Of a DNA stretch of 64,000 nt, positions 1 through 9,462 are shown in pieces. Position numbers and translations under genes: made by a program. Positions within the stretch are counted from its first letter, which is position 1, and every line of letters begins with the position of its first letter. The DNA comes from Gordonibacter sp034932485 (GTDB lineage: Bacteria > Actinomycetota > Coriobacteriia > Coriobacteriales > Eggerthellaceae). The stretch covers positions 4,951 through 68,950 of the forward strand of contig JAYFOQ010000005.1 of assembly GCA_034932485.1 (NCBI GenBank). The letters run 5' to 3'. The notes under the pieces are model-generated. The model was given only the letters and a program-made list of their open reading frames with translations, was not told the DNA's origin and did not search any database.

Positions 1-1020
1 AGGGTTCGCGAACAGGAAGGGACCGTGGAACATGGCTGCTGCCTGCGGATGCATCATCGTGGGCCAGGGACCATCCTGGAACGTGCCGCCAGCCCAGGCG
101 GCCATATTGTGGCCGTCGCCCACATTGCCCTGGTCGGCACACAGGCGTGCGCGCACCTTGAAGGCAATGGGAGCGAACTCCTCCAGATACTCGTCGTTGT
201 AGCTCACGTCGCCCGTGGCCAGCACCACGCCTTTGCTGGCGTTGTACTGCACGTAGTCGCCGTCCTTGTTCTCGCAGATAGCGCCCGTCACCTTACCGGA
301 CTCGTCCTGTACGAGCTGCACCGCCGGCATCTCATAGACGAACTCAGCCCCACTCTTCTTGGCTTCGGACTCGAACAGGTACTCGACAAAATCGGCCATG
401 GTATGCTGCTCGAACACCTCGCCACCGGAGATCATGTGGTAGCAGTCGATCTCGGGATGCACCGCAGAGCGCGAACCCACTGTAACCATGCACTTGGCAC
501 CGTTCTTTTCGGCGATGTCCAAAAACCAGTTCATGCAGCGCTCCGACTCGCGGAACCACTTCGCCACGAACGACTCACGGGCACGGCCGCCACACGTGGC
601 CAGCCAACGCTCCATCTCGACTGCTTTGTCGAACTTGATGCCCAGCTTGTCCAACTCACGTGAGGCTATAGCACCCGTACCACCTACGCCGTGGCCGTTG
701 AGCATAGCATCCTTCTCCACGAGTACGACCTTCGCACCGCTTTCGGCCGCACTAAGCGCACAGCACGTACCCGAGTAACCGCCTCCGATGATCAGTACCT
801 CGGTATCCACCGTCTCCTTGATCTTATCGGCCGCGATAGACTCCGGTTTCATTTCCCACGTATGCTTGGCTGCACCGTCGCTTGCGTCCGCCTTCGTATC
901 AGCCGATCCGGCCTCTTTAGGACCACAACCGACCATACCCAACGCTGCCATGCCCGCAGCACTGAGGGCAGCTCCTTTAATAAGGCTGCGCCTCGAAATG
1001 CTTCCAACCGATTCTCCCAT
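1..1020 (-). CDS. FAD-dependent fumarate/urocanate reductase-type flavoprotein, Tat lipoprotein (3' end outside window)
   Basis: This gene starts at 1020 and runs off the left edge, so only its first 340 codons are visible. The ATG is preceded by GGAGGGAACC. The N-terminus has a twin-arginine motif (SRRSLIKG) and a lipobox ending at Cys32 (MVGC), so the protein should be exported folded and anchored as a lipoprotein. A dinucleotide-binding motif (IIGGGYSGT) at about residue 78 marks FAD binding. The middle part resembles the FAD_binding_2 family of fumarate, urocanate and related reductases. No FMN-binding domain precedes it. Such proteins usually take electrons from membrane cytochromes or quinols and reduce an organic acceptor outside the membrane. 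The acceptor cannot be read from the sequence. The LuxR gene directly upstream on the same strand is the probable regulator. Confidence 0.9.
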   Translation of the reverse strand, partial: MGESVGSISRRSLIKGAALSAAGMAALGMVGCGPKEAGSADTKADASDGAAKHTWEMKPESIAADKIKETVDTEVLIIGGGYSGTCCALSAAESGAKVVLVEKDAMLNGHGVGGTGAIASRELDKLGIKFDKAVEMERWLATCGGRARESFVAKWFRESERCMNWFLDIAEKNGAKCMVTVGSRSAVHPEIDCYHMISGGEVFEQHTMADFVEYLFESEAKKSGAEFVYEMPAVQLVQDESGKVTGAICENKDGDYVQYNASKGVVLATGDVSYNDEYLEEFAPIAFKVRARLCADQGNVGDGHNMAAWAGGTFQDGPWPTMMHPQAAAMFHGPFLFANP

Positions 1021-1315
1021 GGTTCCCTCCTACAATTGCGTTTACCTTCCTCTGCGGAGCCTCGTCCGCTTCAAGGCAAGCTTAGCCATCAGAGGCAAGC
1101 AGTCCCATCCCGCGATTCATGTTGTTTTGCATCATCGCCGTTCAAGACGTTGTCAGAAAAGAAAACCACCCGCTTTGTGGGGTGTCAGTACACGACAAAG
1201 GCAAGCTTTCGGAGCCCTGTATTCAAATTGGGGCGCGCAGACGGGGCTGTAAGGCAAACGACAGAAGAAAGATCACTTGCTGTTCGCATCGCGGCAGACC
1301 GAGATGGTGACTCTC

Positions 1316-2896
1316 CTAGTCGAATAGGTCGATAAGCTCTTGTCGCGAATGGATACCGGCCTTGCGGTAAATGCTCTTCATGTGATCGCGGGCTGTGTTC
1401 TCCGAAATATAGAGCTTGCGCGCAATAGCGGGCACGTTATTACCCCGCAGCACCAATCCCACAACTTCACGTTCGCGCTTACTGAATGGCTCATCCAAGG
1501 TGAGCGAGTCCGTGCGCCGTTCCAGCAACGTGGCAAGATCAATCGCTTCGAGCGTTTCGGCGACCTTACCGTTTACATCCTTTCCCGAGACGCTCGCCTC
1601 GGGGACGGCGGATAGGTAGGCCTCGCCGGCTAGGCCGCTCGACAAAGCACTCCCGACACCCTCAGCCGCCTTGCTTGGCGCGTTGCCCGCAGATTCCCGG
1701 TCCCCCGACAAACCAACTACGGCGATATCATGTTCCGCGCCTTCCAGACCCACCTTTCCCCGTCGACCCTTGCGAGAAAACGCTACGAAGAACAACACCA
1801 GCGACAATCCATAAATGCAGAGAAACAGGATATTCACCACGATGGCGAAATCATAGGCCGCAAGCGGATTAAGTCTTGTACCCACAACGTTGCCTACGAG
1901 CATGGCTACAAGTGTCGGTCCGACACAGAGCGCGTACACCTGGGTCGAAGGCAGACAACGCTCGCTCGAGTAGACGGCACATGTTACGATAAGCAACAAA
2001 TTCACAATCTCGAAGCCGAAAAACAGCACGCTTGTCAGAACAGGCGCGAACTGAGACCCGAGCAACGTGGGCAAAAGGAAGACACCGGTAAGAAGTGGGA
2101 ACAGTATTTGATAAAGACGCAGCACCGCGAAACCCGTCTCGGAGAACAGCTCGATAAGCACTACCACAGCCACCGCTAGGGCCATGCCACCTAAAATGGG
2201 AGCAAAGGACGCTCCGCCCGGAACAGCGAACAGGTGGGAGACGAGCTTCCATACAAATCCAATGGCACAAGTACAAAATGCGGGCTTCCAGAGTGCCTTG
2301 AGCGTGGCCGCAGCCGATGGTCCCGTCATGCGCGGAGGTGGATCGGCAATGACAATCTCTCCCAAACAACGCCTAAGTGAGATTGCCGCAGCAAGGGGAA
2401 ACACAACGACGGTACATACAATTCGGACGCCGTCGGGCAGAACCGAAACGACCGCGCTGAGCACCACGGAAAGCAGCGCCGAAAGCGGAATGTAAATCGC
2501 TGTGCGCGATGCGCCCTCCGATGCGAAGAACTGCTGCCACAGCACATAGGACGACCCTAATGCTACTCCTACCAGCACTCCTGCACCCAAGGCTCCCATC
2601 GTTGCATCCAGCATGCCAGAAAACGTCAAGAAATACGCAAACGAACCCGCTGCGAGCAGGAGACCCACGATCGACGCTGATTTTCGTGGGAAGGGCATGC
2701 GGCGACGCTCGTAGAACGCTGCCACGCACACCGCAACAATGGCGCATCCTTGATCGCTCAAGCTAAATAGACGTTGACCCGCAGAGTCACCATCTCCGAA
2801 GGGAAGGCCTGCAAAAGCGATCGCCCACACGAATGCAAACCCCAAATGATACCACCGCAGCGAATGCAGTAGCATTTTTGCCTTCTTGACAGACAA
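1316..2896 (-). CDS. LuxR-family regulator with multi-pass membrane N-terminus
   Basis: The protein has about 526 residues. The first ~370 form roughly ten to twelve hydrophobic segments. A low-complexity linker follows, then a C-terminal LuxR-type helix-turn-helix (KREREVVGLVLRGNN to the end). This architecture is common in Eggerthellaceae, where such genes sit beside flavin reductases as here; sensing through the membrane domain is inference. The longest ORF would start at 2944 but has no ribosome binding site. The TTG at 2896 is preceded by AAGGGGAAG, and an ATG at 2875 is a second option. A 295-base gap separates it from the reductase gene downstream. Confidence 0.85.
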   Translation of the reverse strand: MSVKKAKMLLHSLRWYHLGFAFVWAIAFAGLPFGDGDSAGQRLFSLSDQGCAIVAVCVAAFYERRRMPFPRKSASIVGLLLAAGSFAYFLTFSGMLDATMGALGAGVLVGVALGSSYVLWQQFFASEGASRTAIYIPLSALLSVVLSAVVSVLPDGVRIVCTVVVFPLAAAISLRRCLGEIVIADPPPRMTGPSAAATLKALWKPAFCTCAIGFVWKLVSHLFAVPGGASFAPILGGMALAVAVVVLIELFSETGFAVLRLYQILFPLLTGVFLLPTLLGSQFAPVLTSVLFFGFEIVNLLLIVTCAVYSSERCLPSTQVYALCVGPTLVAMLVGNVVGTRLNPLAAYDFAIVVNILFLCIYGLSLVLFFVAFSRKGRRGKVGLEGAEHDIAVVGLSGDRESAGNAPSKAAEGVGSALSSGLAGEAYLSAVPEASVSGKDVNGKVAETLEAIDLATLLERRTDSLTLDEPFSKREREVVGLVLRGNNVPAIARKLYISENTARDHMKSIYRKAGIHSRQELIDLFD

Positions 2897-2971
2897 GGAC
2901 TTCCCCTTTGATATGATCACCCAGAAATATAGTAACGCACCCATCCAAACGGGTAAAGAAGAAAACCCTGG

Positions 2972-3006
2972 CAGAAAGCTTGGGCCTGCCTAACGACAGG
3001 CCCAAA
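2972..3006 (-). terminator. Probable terminator of the 3014-3520 gene
   Basis: Just after the stop of the 3014-3520 gene, the minus strand has an 8-bp stem (TGGGCCTG / CAGGCCCA; 2981-2988 with 2997-3004) followed by a short T-rich tail (AGCTTTCTG). The T tract is weak, so termination may be partial. Confidence 0.5.
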
Positions 3007-3013
3007 CGGCACC

Positions 3014-3520
3014 CTATACAGTCGGGTTGCGAGGATCTTCCGCCACGATAGACGAAGAAGCCTCAATAGGAGGGGCGTCAAACCCCATCGTATCCAAGGG
3101 CAATTCAGCCTCTTCGGCAGAGCTCTCATCCAAACCGTCGAACAAACCAGCCAACTCTTCGGGGGTTTCGGGCAGCTCATGACCGTAAGCTTCCGCTATA
3201 GCGCGCGCCTGTTGCTCACGCACCGTAGCTAGGCCGTGATCGCCCGCCTCGCGCAAGTAACCAGAGGCAAGTAGCAGGCTGCGTGCAATGTACTCGGTCA
3301 CACGCGGATCGATGCCCGACACCTGCATAACGCTGGCAATGGACTCGGGAGACAAAGATAGCAGAACGCCCCCATCAATATCGGTAGCTTCACCCACAGC
3401 ATCTTCTAGCATGTCGGCAGCCCCCCGAGGATCACGTTCCTTGTTTGCCTTCATCCAGCTGCGGCGAATAATCTCGGCAAATTGCACCATAATGCGCACA
3501 AGGTAGTCTTGAGAAAGCAT
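3014..3520 (-). CDS. Hypothetical soluble protein, possibly DUF6483-like
   Basis: A 168-residue protein that begins MLSQDYLVRIMVQFAEII, with AAAGGAAAGGTC in front of the ATG at 3520. The ORF continues upstream to 3625 without a credible start. It is predicted to be mostly helical and acidic toward the C-terminus, with no signal peptide or membrane segment. The opening (S/E-QDY plus hydrophobic helix) recalls the DUF6483 family, but I hold that weakly. Function unknown. It lies downstream of ruvB on the same strand without obvious coupling. Confidence 0.7.
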   Translation of the reverse strand: MLSQDYLVRIMVQFAEIIRRSWMKANKERDPRGAADMLEDAVGEATDIDGGVLLSLSPESIASVMQVSGIDPRVTEYIARSLLLASGYLREAGDHGLATVREQQARAIAEAYGHELPETPEELAGLFDGLDESSAEEAELPLDTMGFDAPPIEASSSIVAEDPRNPTV

Positions 3521-3679
3521 GACCTTTCCTTTCGATAGCACGAGTTTTGCGCCTATAAGCAATGGTATACCTATAAACCGCTTTGCCCTCACAACAAAAA
3601 AGCAGCAAGCGCGACATAATCGCAACCTCAGCTTAGCAAACCAGACAACTACTAGACCCTAAAGCGATTCGTCGCATAA

Positions 3680-4777
3680 TCATGACACTTGCTCGGGTAT
3701 CGGTATGCCCAGATGCTCGTAAGCGCGCATCGTAGCCTGACGACCCTTCGGAGTGCGCACCATAAGGCCTTGCTGCATTAGGAACGGTTCGTAGACATCC
3801 TCAAGTGAATCGGGGTCTTCCGAGAGCGCAGAGCAAAGCGTAGAGAGCCCTACCGGGCGACCATTAAACTGCACCGCTAAAAGTTCCAATATACGATTGT
3901 CTATCGCGTCAAGTCCCAACGAATCCACCTCAAAAAAACTGAGTGCCTGCGCAGCAACATCTTCATTTATATCGCCATCGCCTCGCACCTGCGCCCAGTC
4001 GCGCACGCGTTTGAGCAGCCGGTTCGCTAAACGCGGGGTGCCACGACTACGCCGAGCAATTTCCAATGCGCCGTCTTCTGCTATATCCACCCCCAAAATG
4101 GTAGCCGAGCGACAAACAATGGAGCTAAGCTCTTCCGGGCTATAGTATTGAAGACGACTTACCACACCAAATCGGTCGCGTAGAGGGCCCGTCAAAAGAC
4201 CCATACGCGTAGTGGCGCCAATAAGGGTGAAGTGAGGCAAATCAAGTCTGATGGAGCGAGCTGCGGGGCCTTTACCAACCACAATATCGAGTGCAAAATC
4301 TTCAAGCGCAGGATACAGAACCTCTTCAACCATGCGATTCAGACGATGAATCTCATCGATAAACAGCACATCGCCTTCTTCAAGATTCGTGAGAATCGCA
4401 GCCAGATCGCCGGTGCGCTCGATAGCAGGACCACTGGTGGTGCGAATGCTCGTGCCCAATTCATTGGCCACAACGGTGGCGAGGGTGGTTTTACCCAAAC
4501 CGGGAGGGCCCGCAAAAAGGATGTGATCCACTACATCGCCACGCGCCTTTGCTGCCTCAATAAGAATAGAGAGCGATTCCTTTACCTTCGTTTGTCCCAG
4601 ATAATCACCGAGACGCTTAGGCCGCAAACTGCGGTCGAGTGCAAGATCGTCTTCGGTAAGCGTAGTTGTCACCGTACGTTCGCGAGCATTAGAAACACAA
4701 GCGTCGTCTCCAACCGCATCGCCCACCACACCCGCCTCAAACATCAGGCCTTCTATTTCAATGCCGCTATCGCCCAT
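3680..4777 (-). CDS. ruvB: Holliday junction branch migration ATPase RuvB
   Basis: 365 residues, slightly longer than usual because of a ~35-residue acidic N-terminal extension before the conserved core (LRPKRLGDYLGQ). The Walker A motif is GPPGLGKT and Walker B is DEIHR. The sensor region (IGATTRMGLLTGPLRDRFG) and the C-terminal winged helix are present. RuvB is the hexameric motor that drives branch migration on RuvA-bound Holliday junctions. It is the last gene of ruvC-ruvA-ruvB, 37 bases after ruvA. Confidence 0.97.
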   Translation of the reverse strand: MGDSGIEIEGLMFEAGVVGDAVGDDACVSNARERTVTTTLTEDDLALDRSLRPKRLGDYLGQTKVKESLSILIEAAKARGDVVDHILFAGPPGLGKTTLATVVANELGTSIRTTSGPAIERTGDLAAILTNLEEGDVLFIDEIHRLNRMVEEVLYPALEDFALDIVVGKGPAARSIRLDLPHFTLIGATTRMGLLTGPLRDRFGVVSRLQYYSPEELSSIVCRSATILGVDIAEDGALEIARRSRGTPRLANRLLKRVRDWAQVRGDGDINEDVAAQALSFFEVDSLGLDAIDNRILELLAVQFNGRPVGLSTLCSALSEDPDSLEDVYEPFLMQQGLMVRTPKGRQATMRAYEHLGIPIPEQVS

Positions 4778-4814
4778 AACCGCCTAACTTGCACTGCATT
4801 TACCCACAATGTCT

Positions 4815-5411
4815 TTAACTGTCGGAGCCTAATCGCTTCAACGCATATTGTAACAGTACACCCTCGACCGCGCCCTCGGGTGCATTCTTGAGCGCAAGAT
4901 CGGCTTCCGAAGAGGTGAAGCCCATGGACAGCAACGCCTCGTGTGCCCCCCGAAAGTGGTTATCAGTCATAGGGAGAGCAGCGCCAGCATCAAATAAACC
5001 AGCAATTCCCTGATCGATCGAACCTTTCAACTCAAGAATAATACGCGAAGCTGTCTTTTTACCCACGCCCGGTATCCTCGATACCGTGGCAACATCCTGC
5101 GAAGCAATAGCGGTGGCGAGCGCCTGCGGCGTAAATACCGACAAAGCAGCCAGTGCCACCTTCGGGCCGACACCCCCAACACTGATAAGTCGTTCAAACA
5201 GCGCCTTTTCCTCAAGCGAAAGAAATCCAAACAAGGCTATGCCATCTTCGCGAACTTGCATATACGTCTGAACCTCAACAGAACCACCCACTTCAGGTAA
5301 CTTCGAGAGGCTCGATTGAGACATCCCAACGGCATAGCCTACACCGTTCACCTCAACGAACGCAGCTGTCGAAGACTTACCCGCCAGCCTACCCTTTAAA
5401 AATGCGATCAT
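4815..5411 (-). CDS. ruvA: Holliday junction DNA-binding protein RuvA
   Basis: 198 residues. It begins MIAFLKGRLAG, and the ATG at 5411 is preceded by GGAGGGTTGTT; a longer reading from 5441 has no support. It contains the N-terminal OB fold, the paired helix-hairpin-helix region (RLISVGGVGPK, SRIPGVGKKTASRI) and the C-terminal domain that contacts RuvB. RuvA tetramers hold the junction square-planar. The start overlaps the ruvC stop by four bases (ATGA), so the two are translationally coupled. Confidence 0.97.
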   Translation of the reverse strand: MIAFLKGRLAGKSSTAAFVEVNGVGYAVGMSQSSLSKLPEVGGSVEVQTYMQVREDGIALFGFLSLEEKALFERLISVGGVGPKVALAALSVFTPQALATAIASQDVATVSRIPGVGKKTASRIILELKGSIDQGIAGLFDAGAALPMTDNHFRGAHEALLSMGFTSSEADLALKNAPEGAVEGVLLQYALKRLGSDS

Positions 5412-5974
5412 AACAACCCTCCTTGCTGCGTCGTAGAACATGAACGTGGCCGTTGTGTCAACTGCGCATCAATTCCTATCGCAGCAGCAAATCCTTCGTG
5501 GGTGGTATAACAAATAGCCGCAGCCAACGCATCAGCCGCATGGTCGGGCTTCGGAGCCACCTCTAAAGCCAGCAACTTTCCTACCATATACTGCACTTGA
5601 TCTTTTTCAGCTCCGCCCGTACCCACAACTGCAAGCTTGATCTGGCTGGGTGAAAACTCACTCACTACCAAATTATGCTCGGCGCAGGCCACAAGAGCCG
5701 CACCACGAGCTTGGCCGGTAGCAAACGCACTCTGAGTATTTGCCCCAAACCACACCGTCTCAATACCTACACACATGGGCCCGAACCGTACGATAACAGC
5801 ACCCATTTGCTCGTGTATCTTTTTCAAGCGCTGCGCTAATGGCACGCCGACAGGCGTAGAGATACAACCGTAAGCAACGCACGCAAGCCGCGATCCTCGC
5901 TGAGACACAACACCCCAGCCAGTATTAGCTAGCCCCGGATCGACGCCGAGTATCATTCGTTCCGTACGCGCCAC
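5408..5974 (-). CDS. ruvC: Crossover junction endodeoxyribonuclease RuvC
   Basis: 188 residues. It begins with GTG after AAAGGTAGAAC. The RNase H-like fold shows the first catalytic Asp in MILGVDPGLANTGWG, a Glu in VGIETVWFG and the terminal Asp pair in KPDHAADALA. RuvC nicks opposite strands of a Holliday junction. It is the first gene of ruvCAB. In many actinobacteria yebC lies directly upstream; here yebC lies about 5.7 kb away, behind trpB and a LuxR/reductase pair. Confidence 0.96.
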   Translation of the reverse strand: MARTERMILGVDPGLANTGWGVVSQRGSRLACVAYGCISTPVGVPLAQRLKKIHEQMGAVIVRFGPMCVGIETVWFGANTQSAFATGQARGAALVACAEHNLVVSEFSPSQIKLAVVGTGGAEKDQVQYMVGKLLALEVAPKPDHAADALAAAICYTTHEGFAAAIGIDAQLTQRPRSCSTTQQGGLL

Positions 5975-6100
5975 GTTCTACCTTTCATTCCACAAACACC
6001 TGTTCGCTTATCCTAGCACAAGACCCTTCACCTTGCTATGCCTCAAGCCCTGCTGGAATGAAAAACTTTGTCAAAACCTTTGTCTTCCGCTTTCGTTAAC

Positions 6101-6140
6101 AAAAAAAGGGCGACACCGGCAAAAGTACACCGTGCCGCCC
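6101..6140 (-). terminator. Rho-independent terminator of trpB
   Basis: On the minus strand a 9-bp stem with one G-T pair (GGGCGGCAC / GTGTCGCCC; 6132-6140 with 6108-6116) is followed by seven T residues (6101-6107). It lies 17 bases past the trpB stop. Confidence 0.9.
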
Positions 6141-6157
6141 TCCTGTTGCGAAACGCC

Positions 6158-7546
6158 TTACTGAATTCCCTCAAGCTTCGGAATATAGGCGAAGCCCTTC
6201 TCCAAATCTTCGTCGGTGGGAATATAATCGGTCATAGTGCCAGCGTTATAAGCCATATAAGCGGCCAGGTCGAAATAGCCCGTTCCGGTCAGGCCAAACA
6301 CGATAGTCTTCTCTTCACCCGTCTTCTTACACTTCAACGCTTCATCCATGGCCACGCGAATAGCATGAGACGACTCGGGCGCCGGCAGCGTACCCTCCAC
6401 GCGCGCGAACAGCTCGGCGGCCTCAAACACGCTCGTCTGCTCAACAGATCGCGCTTCGTCGAGGATGCCATCGTGGTAGAGCTGCGAGAGAATGGGGCTC
6501 ATGCCGTGGTAGCGCAGGCCGCCGGAGTGATTGGCGCTAGGAATGAAGCCCGAACCTAACGTATACATTTTGGCAAGCGGCGTTACCTTACCCACATCAC
6601 AGAAGTCGTAGGCAAAACGGCCACGAGTAAGACTCGGACAGCTTGCCGGTTCGACCGCGATGAAGTGCGGTGCAGCCTTACCTGCTAACTTGTCGGCGAT
6701 AAACGGTGCCATGAGACCACCGAGGTTTGAACCGCCTCCGGCGCATCCAATGAGGATATCGGCCGTCTCGCCGATCTTATCGAGGGCCGCTTTAGCCTCA
6801 AGTCCAATGATAGACTGATGCAGAAGTACCTGGTTCAGTACACTACCCAGCACATAACGGCAGTTGTCGGTGCTGAGTGCGGTTTCCACCGCCTCCGAAA
6901 TAGCCGTACCTAGCGATCCGGACGAATCGGGATGCTCAGCCAAAATCGCGCGGCCCACGTTCGTGGTGTCCGACGGCGAGGGCGTAACGCGAGCGTTGTA
7001 TGTTTCCATGACGGCCTTGCGGTAGGGCTTCTGCTCGGCCGAACACTTCACCATATATACCTGCAGGTCGATGTCAAAGAAGCCGCACGCCATGGAAAGC
7101 GCCGTGCCCCACTGCCCGGCACCCGTTTCGGTGGTGAGGTGCGTGATGCCCTGCTGTTTGGCATAATACGCCTGCGCGATAGCAGAGTTCAGCTTATGAG
7201 AGCCACTGGTGTTGTTGCCCTCAAACTTGTAGTAGATCTTGGCCGGCGTATCCAGCGCCTTTTCGAGGAACTTCGCACGCACCAGCGGAGAGGGGCGGTA
7301 CATCTTGTAGAAGTCGCGCACCTCTTCAGGGATAGGGATAAAGCGATCGGTAGTGTTAAGTTCCTGTTTAGCCAGTTCGGTACAAAACACCGGCTCAAGA
7401 TCGACCACCGTCATGGGTTTGAGTGTGGCAGGGTTCAGGATAGGCGCGTGATCGGTCTTCATGTCCGCTCGCACGTTATAGTAGTGCGTAGGCAACTCGT
7501 CTTCACTCAGGTAGGTCTTGTAGTCGGTGCTGGTATGCTGATTCAT
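6158..7546 (-). CDS. trpB: Tryptophan synthase beta chain, TrpB2-like
   Basis: 462 residues, matching the longer TrpB2 type rather than the ~400-residue TrpB1. The PLP lysine is in NTSGSHKLNSA, the glycine-rich phosphate loop is GCAGGGSNLGG, and the ETGAGQWG catalytic-loop motif carries the expected Glu. The ATG at 7546 follows AAAGGAAGGCAAGAC. Family knowledge: the enzyme condenses indole or an indole precursor with serine to give tryptophan. No trpA or other trp gene is in the window, so it may salvage free indole. A tryptophan-type T-box leader directly upstream supports control by charged tRNA-Trp, and a strong terminator follows. Confidence 0.93.
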   Translation of the reverse strand: MNQHTSTDYKTYLSEDELPTHYYNVRADMKTDHAPILNPATLKPMTVVDLEPVFCTELAKQELNTTDRFIPIPEEVRDFYKMYRPSPLVRAKFLEKALDTPAKIYYKFEGNNTSGSHKLNSAIAQAYYAKQQGITHLTTETGAGQWGTALSMACGFFDIDLQVYMVKCSAEQKPYRKAVMETYNARVTPSPSDTTNVGRAILAEHPDSSGSLGTAISEAVETALSTDNCRYVLGSVLNQVLLHQSIIGLEAKAALDKIGETADILIGCAGGGSNLGGLMAPFIADKLAGKAAPHFIAVEPASCPSLTRGRFAYDFCDVGKVTPLAKMYTLGSGFIPSANHSGGLRYHGMSPILSQLYHDGILDEARSVEQTSVFEAAELFARVEGTLPAPESSHAIRVAMDEALKCKKTGEEKTIVFGLTGTGYFDLAAYMAYNAGTMTDYIPTDEDLEKGFAYIPKLEGIQ

Positions 7547-7571
7547 GTCTTGCCTTCCTTTCGCGGAGCGA

Positions 7572-7850
7572 AGGCAATAAAAAAGCCCTCGTCTCCTACA
7601 TCGAATGAATGCAGGGACAAGAGCGATAAACTCCTGCGGTGCCACCACTGCTTGACGCATACGCGTCCTCTTATGAGTGCCTTCACACTCGCGCCCGGTA
7701 ACGGAGGCTTCCGTCTGACACTACTGCGGTTACCCGGTTCGCACCAGCCCTCAGAGGACCATTTGACGATTCGCTACTGCCGGGTTTCCAGCTACCCCGG
7801 CTCTCTGTGAGCGCGCTTCTCGCCGTTACTTCCTCATCAACGGTTTGTTC
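7572..7850 (-). promoter_or_regulatory. T-box leader upstream of trpB, probable tryptophan specifier
   Basis: Read on the minus strand, the leader has the hallmarks of a transcriptional T-box. A long stem I starts near 7845. Its 3' side carries a candidate specifier codon TGG at 7759-7761. The T-box sequence TGGTGGCACCGCA lies at about 7635-7647. An alternative terminator hairpin at 7577-7625 ends in GGGCTTTTTT just before trpB. The TGG specifier agrees with the downstream gene. Uncharged tRNA-Trp would stabilise the antiterminator and allow trpB transcription. The exact stem I boundaries were not folded by computation. Confidence 0.88.
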
Positions 7851-7971
7851 CGGCACAGAATAACGCATGGATTCGTAAAACGCAAATGGAGTTTTGCCAT
7901 TAGGCGCGAACAATCAATCCCGCAGGCCACTGGCCACGATCTCATGGTGCGCCAAGCAACGCGCGATTGGC

Positions 7972-9381
7972 TTACTCCACGCCAAGTCCCATAAGTTCAA
8001 ACATCTCTTTCCGAGAATGGACATCAAGCTTCTGATAAAGATGCTTAATGTGAGTTTTTACGGTTGAGCTGGCAACATACAGCTCGCGCTCGATTTGAAC
8101 AGGCTTTTTACCTTGTGCCAACAGCAACAATACTTCTTCCTCACGCGCCGTCAACCTAAAGGTCTCAGCCATCTCACTGCACTTTTCACCCATGCGCTGC
8201 CGCTCGTCACCAGCGAAATCTTCCGCATCAACCAACACACCCTGCTGTAAGGTTGCACTCCAAGGCGACATCATACTAAGCTCCGACAAGAACACATAAG
8301 TCGCTAACACAATCATTGCGGCAACAGTAACGCCGATTACCACCAAACCAAGCAGAGACTCCCCCGGATATCCCACAAGCACGTCTTTTGCGCCAATGCC
8401 CGCCTGAACAGAGATCAGGCGAACAGCCCTCTCGATGCCAAAGAGCCAAATCGCATTGAAGCCGTGCTGATAGCACAGGTTGCTCATGATAACCATGATG
8501 GCAATAAGCACCAGCGTATATCCAGCAAGCGCAAAGAACGCCGACAATTCTCCTCCGAAAGACAATATAAACGAAAAGGGTACAAGCGACAAAATCATGA
8601 GAGGACAGGCAACCTTGTAGGTAAATGAGAACGAGAAGCCCTCTTTTCGCCAGCAAACCGTCAGATAAACCAAGGCGGCCGCAAATACACACCCTAAACC
8701 TGAATGTATTCCCAAGAAACTACCGAATACGTTTTCGCACAGACCATAAGAAAACGAATACAACACTACGATAGCAATAGGCTTCCAAGGAAACGAATGG
8801 TGCCCCCACAATGCATGGGGCCGCTCGTTTGACGACAAGTATGCATACGCCTTTTTCAAACAAATGAAAGATGCGACAGGAACTAGGCAAACACACACCC
8901 AGAGCCAAGGTGTCGCAAGCCCCTTAAACAGCCAAAGCAAAAGAGCCCCTACTACCAAGCCGCCCGAAAAGTACAAGCCGACACGCAGGGGGTTCAAGCA
9001 ACTAAAAAGTTCCGACCACGCTAAAATAATAAGAGCAATACCCGTCGCCCCCAAAACAACCGCGGGCAAGCCCAGCGCAAAAGCATAAGATGGCACGTAC
9101 AGAGAAGCGAAATTTAGCGACGCAGAGGCGGCAAGAAAACCCGATGCTACCGGAGCCACCCAACACTTTCCATACAAAGTGCCGATCTTCTTCGACAGCA
9201 ACGCCATCGCTAACAGTATAGCCGCAGCGAGCAAATTAAAGAAAGCGAATCCATAACCCGTTTCTTGCGCCGGAAATACGACCGCGCCATTTGAGTAAAC
9301 GGTTTCAGTCCAAACGCGAAAAATGCCCATACCGGTAAACGCGAACGGCATCGCGATGAACTTCTCTTTCAACTGACCCAT
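7972..9381 (-). CDS. LuxR-family regulator with multi-pass membrane N-terminus
   Basis: 469 residues. About ten hydrophobic segments occupy residues 10-390, followed by a C-terminal LuxR helix-turn-helix (LTAREEEVLLLLAQGKK to VHSRKEMFELM). The ATG at 9381 is preceded by GGGAGAGATC, better than the in-frame start at 9408. It is divergent from the flavin reductase at 9634, with 252 bases between them, so it probably controls that gene. Same architecture as the 1316-2896 gene but not close in sequence. Confidence 0.88.
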   Translation of the reverse strand: MGQLKEKFIAMPFAFTGMGIFRVWTETVYSNGAVVFPAQETGYGFAFFNLLAAAILLAMALLSKKIGTLYGKCWVAPVASGFLAASASLNFASLYVPSYAFALGLPAVVLGATGIALIILAWSELFSCLNPLRVGLYFSGGLVVGALLLWLFKGLATPWLWVCVCLVPVASFICLKKAYAYLSSNERPHALWGHHSFPWKPIAIVVLYSFSYGLCENVFGSFLGIHSGLGCVFAAALVYLTVCWRKEGFSFSFTYKVACPLMILSLVPFSFILSFGGELSAFFALAGYTLVLIAIMVIMSNLCYQHGFNAIWLFGIERAVRLISVQAGIGAKDVLVGYPGESLLGLVVIGVTVAAMIVLATYVFLSELSMMSPWSATLQQGVLVDAEDFAGDERQRMGEKCSEMAETFRLTAREEEVLLLLAQGKKPVQIERELYVASSTVKTHIKHLYQKLDVHSRKEMFELMGLGVE

Positions 9382-9437
9382 GATCTCTCCCAAACTCACC
9401 ACCAGCAACGTTCCCCTACGCCTTTGCGCATTATACG

Positions 9438-9462
9438 TTCCTCTTCCCCATACGAAGAGGAA
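9438..9462. promoter_or_regulatory. Inverted repeat between divergent LuxR and reductase genes
   Basis: TTCCTCTTC and GAAGAGGAA form a perfect 9-bp inverted repeat with a 7-base centre, in the middle of the intergenic region. A second, looser dyad (CCCCC to GGGGG) lies about 25 bases further on. Either could be the LuxR binding site or a leader hairpin of the reductase mRNA. Placement suggests control, but nothing proves it. Confidence 0.35.

Noticed and set aside
25..663. Plus-strand open frame of 212 codons at the left edge
   Set aside because: It is the antisense of the flavin reductase gene. The minus strand gives a clear Tat signal, FAD motif and continuous family similarity.
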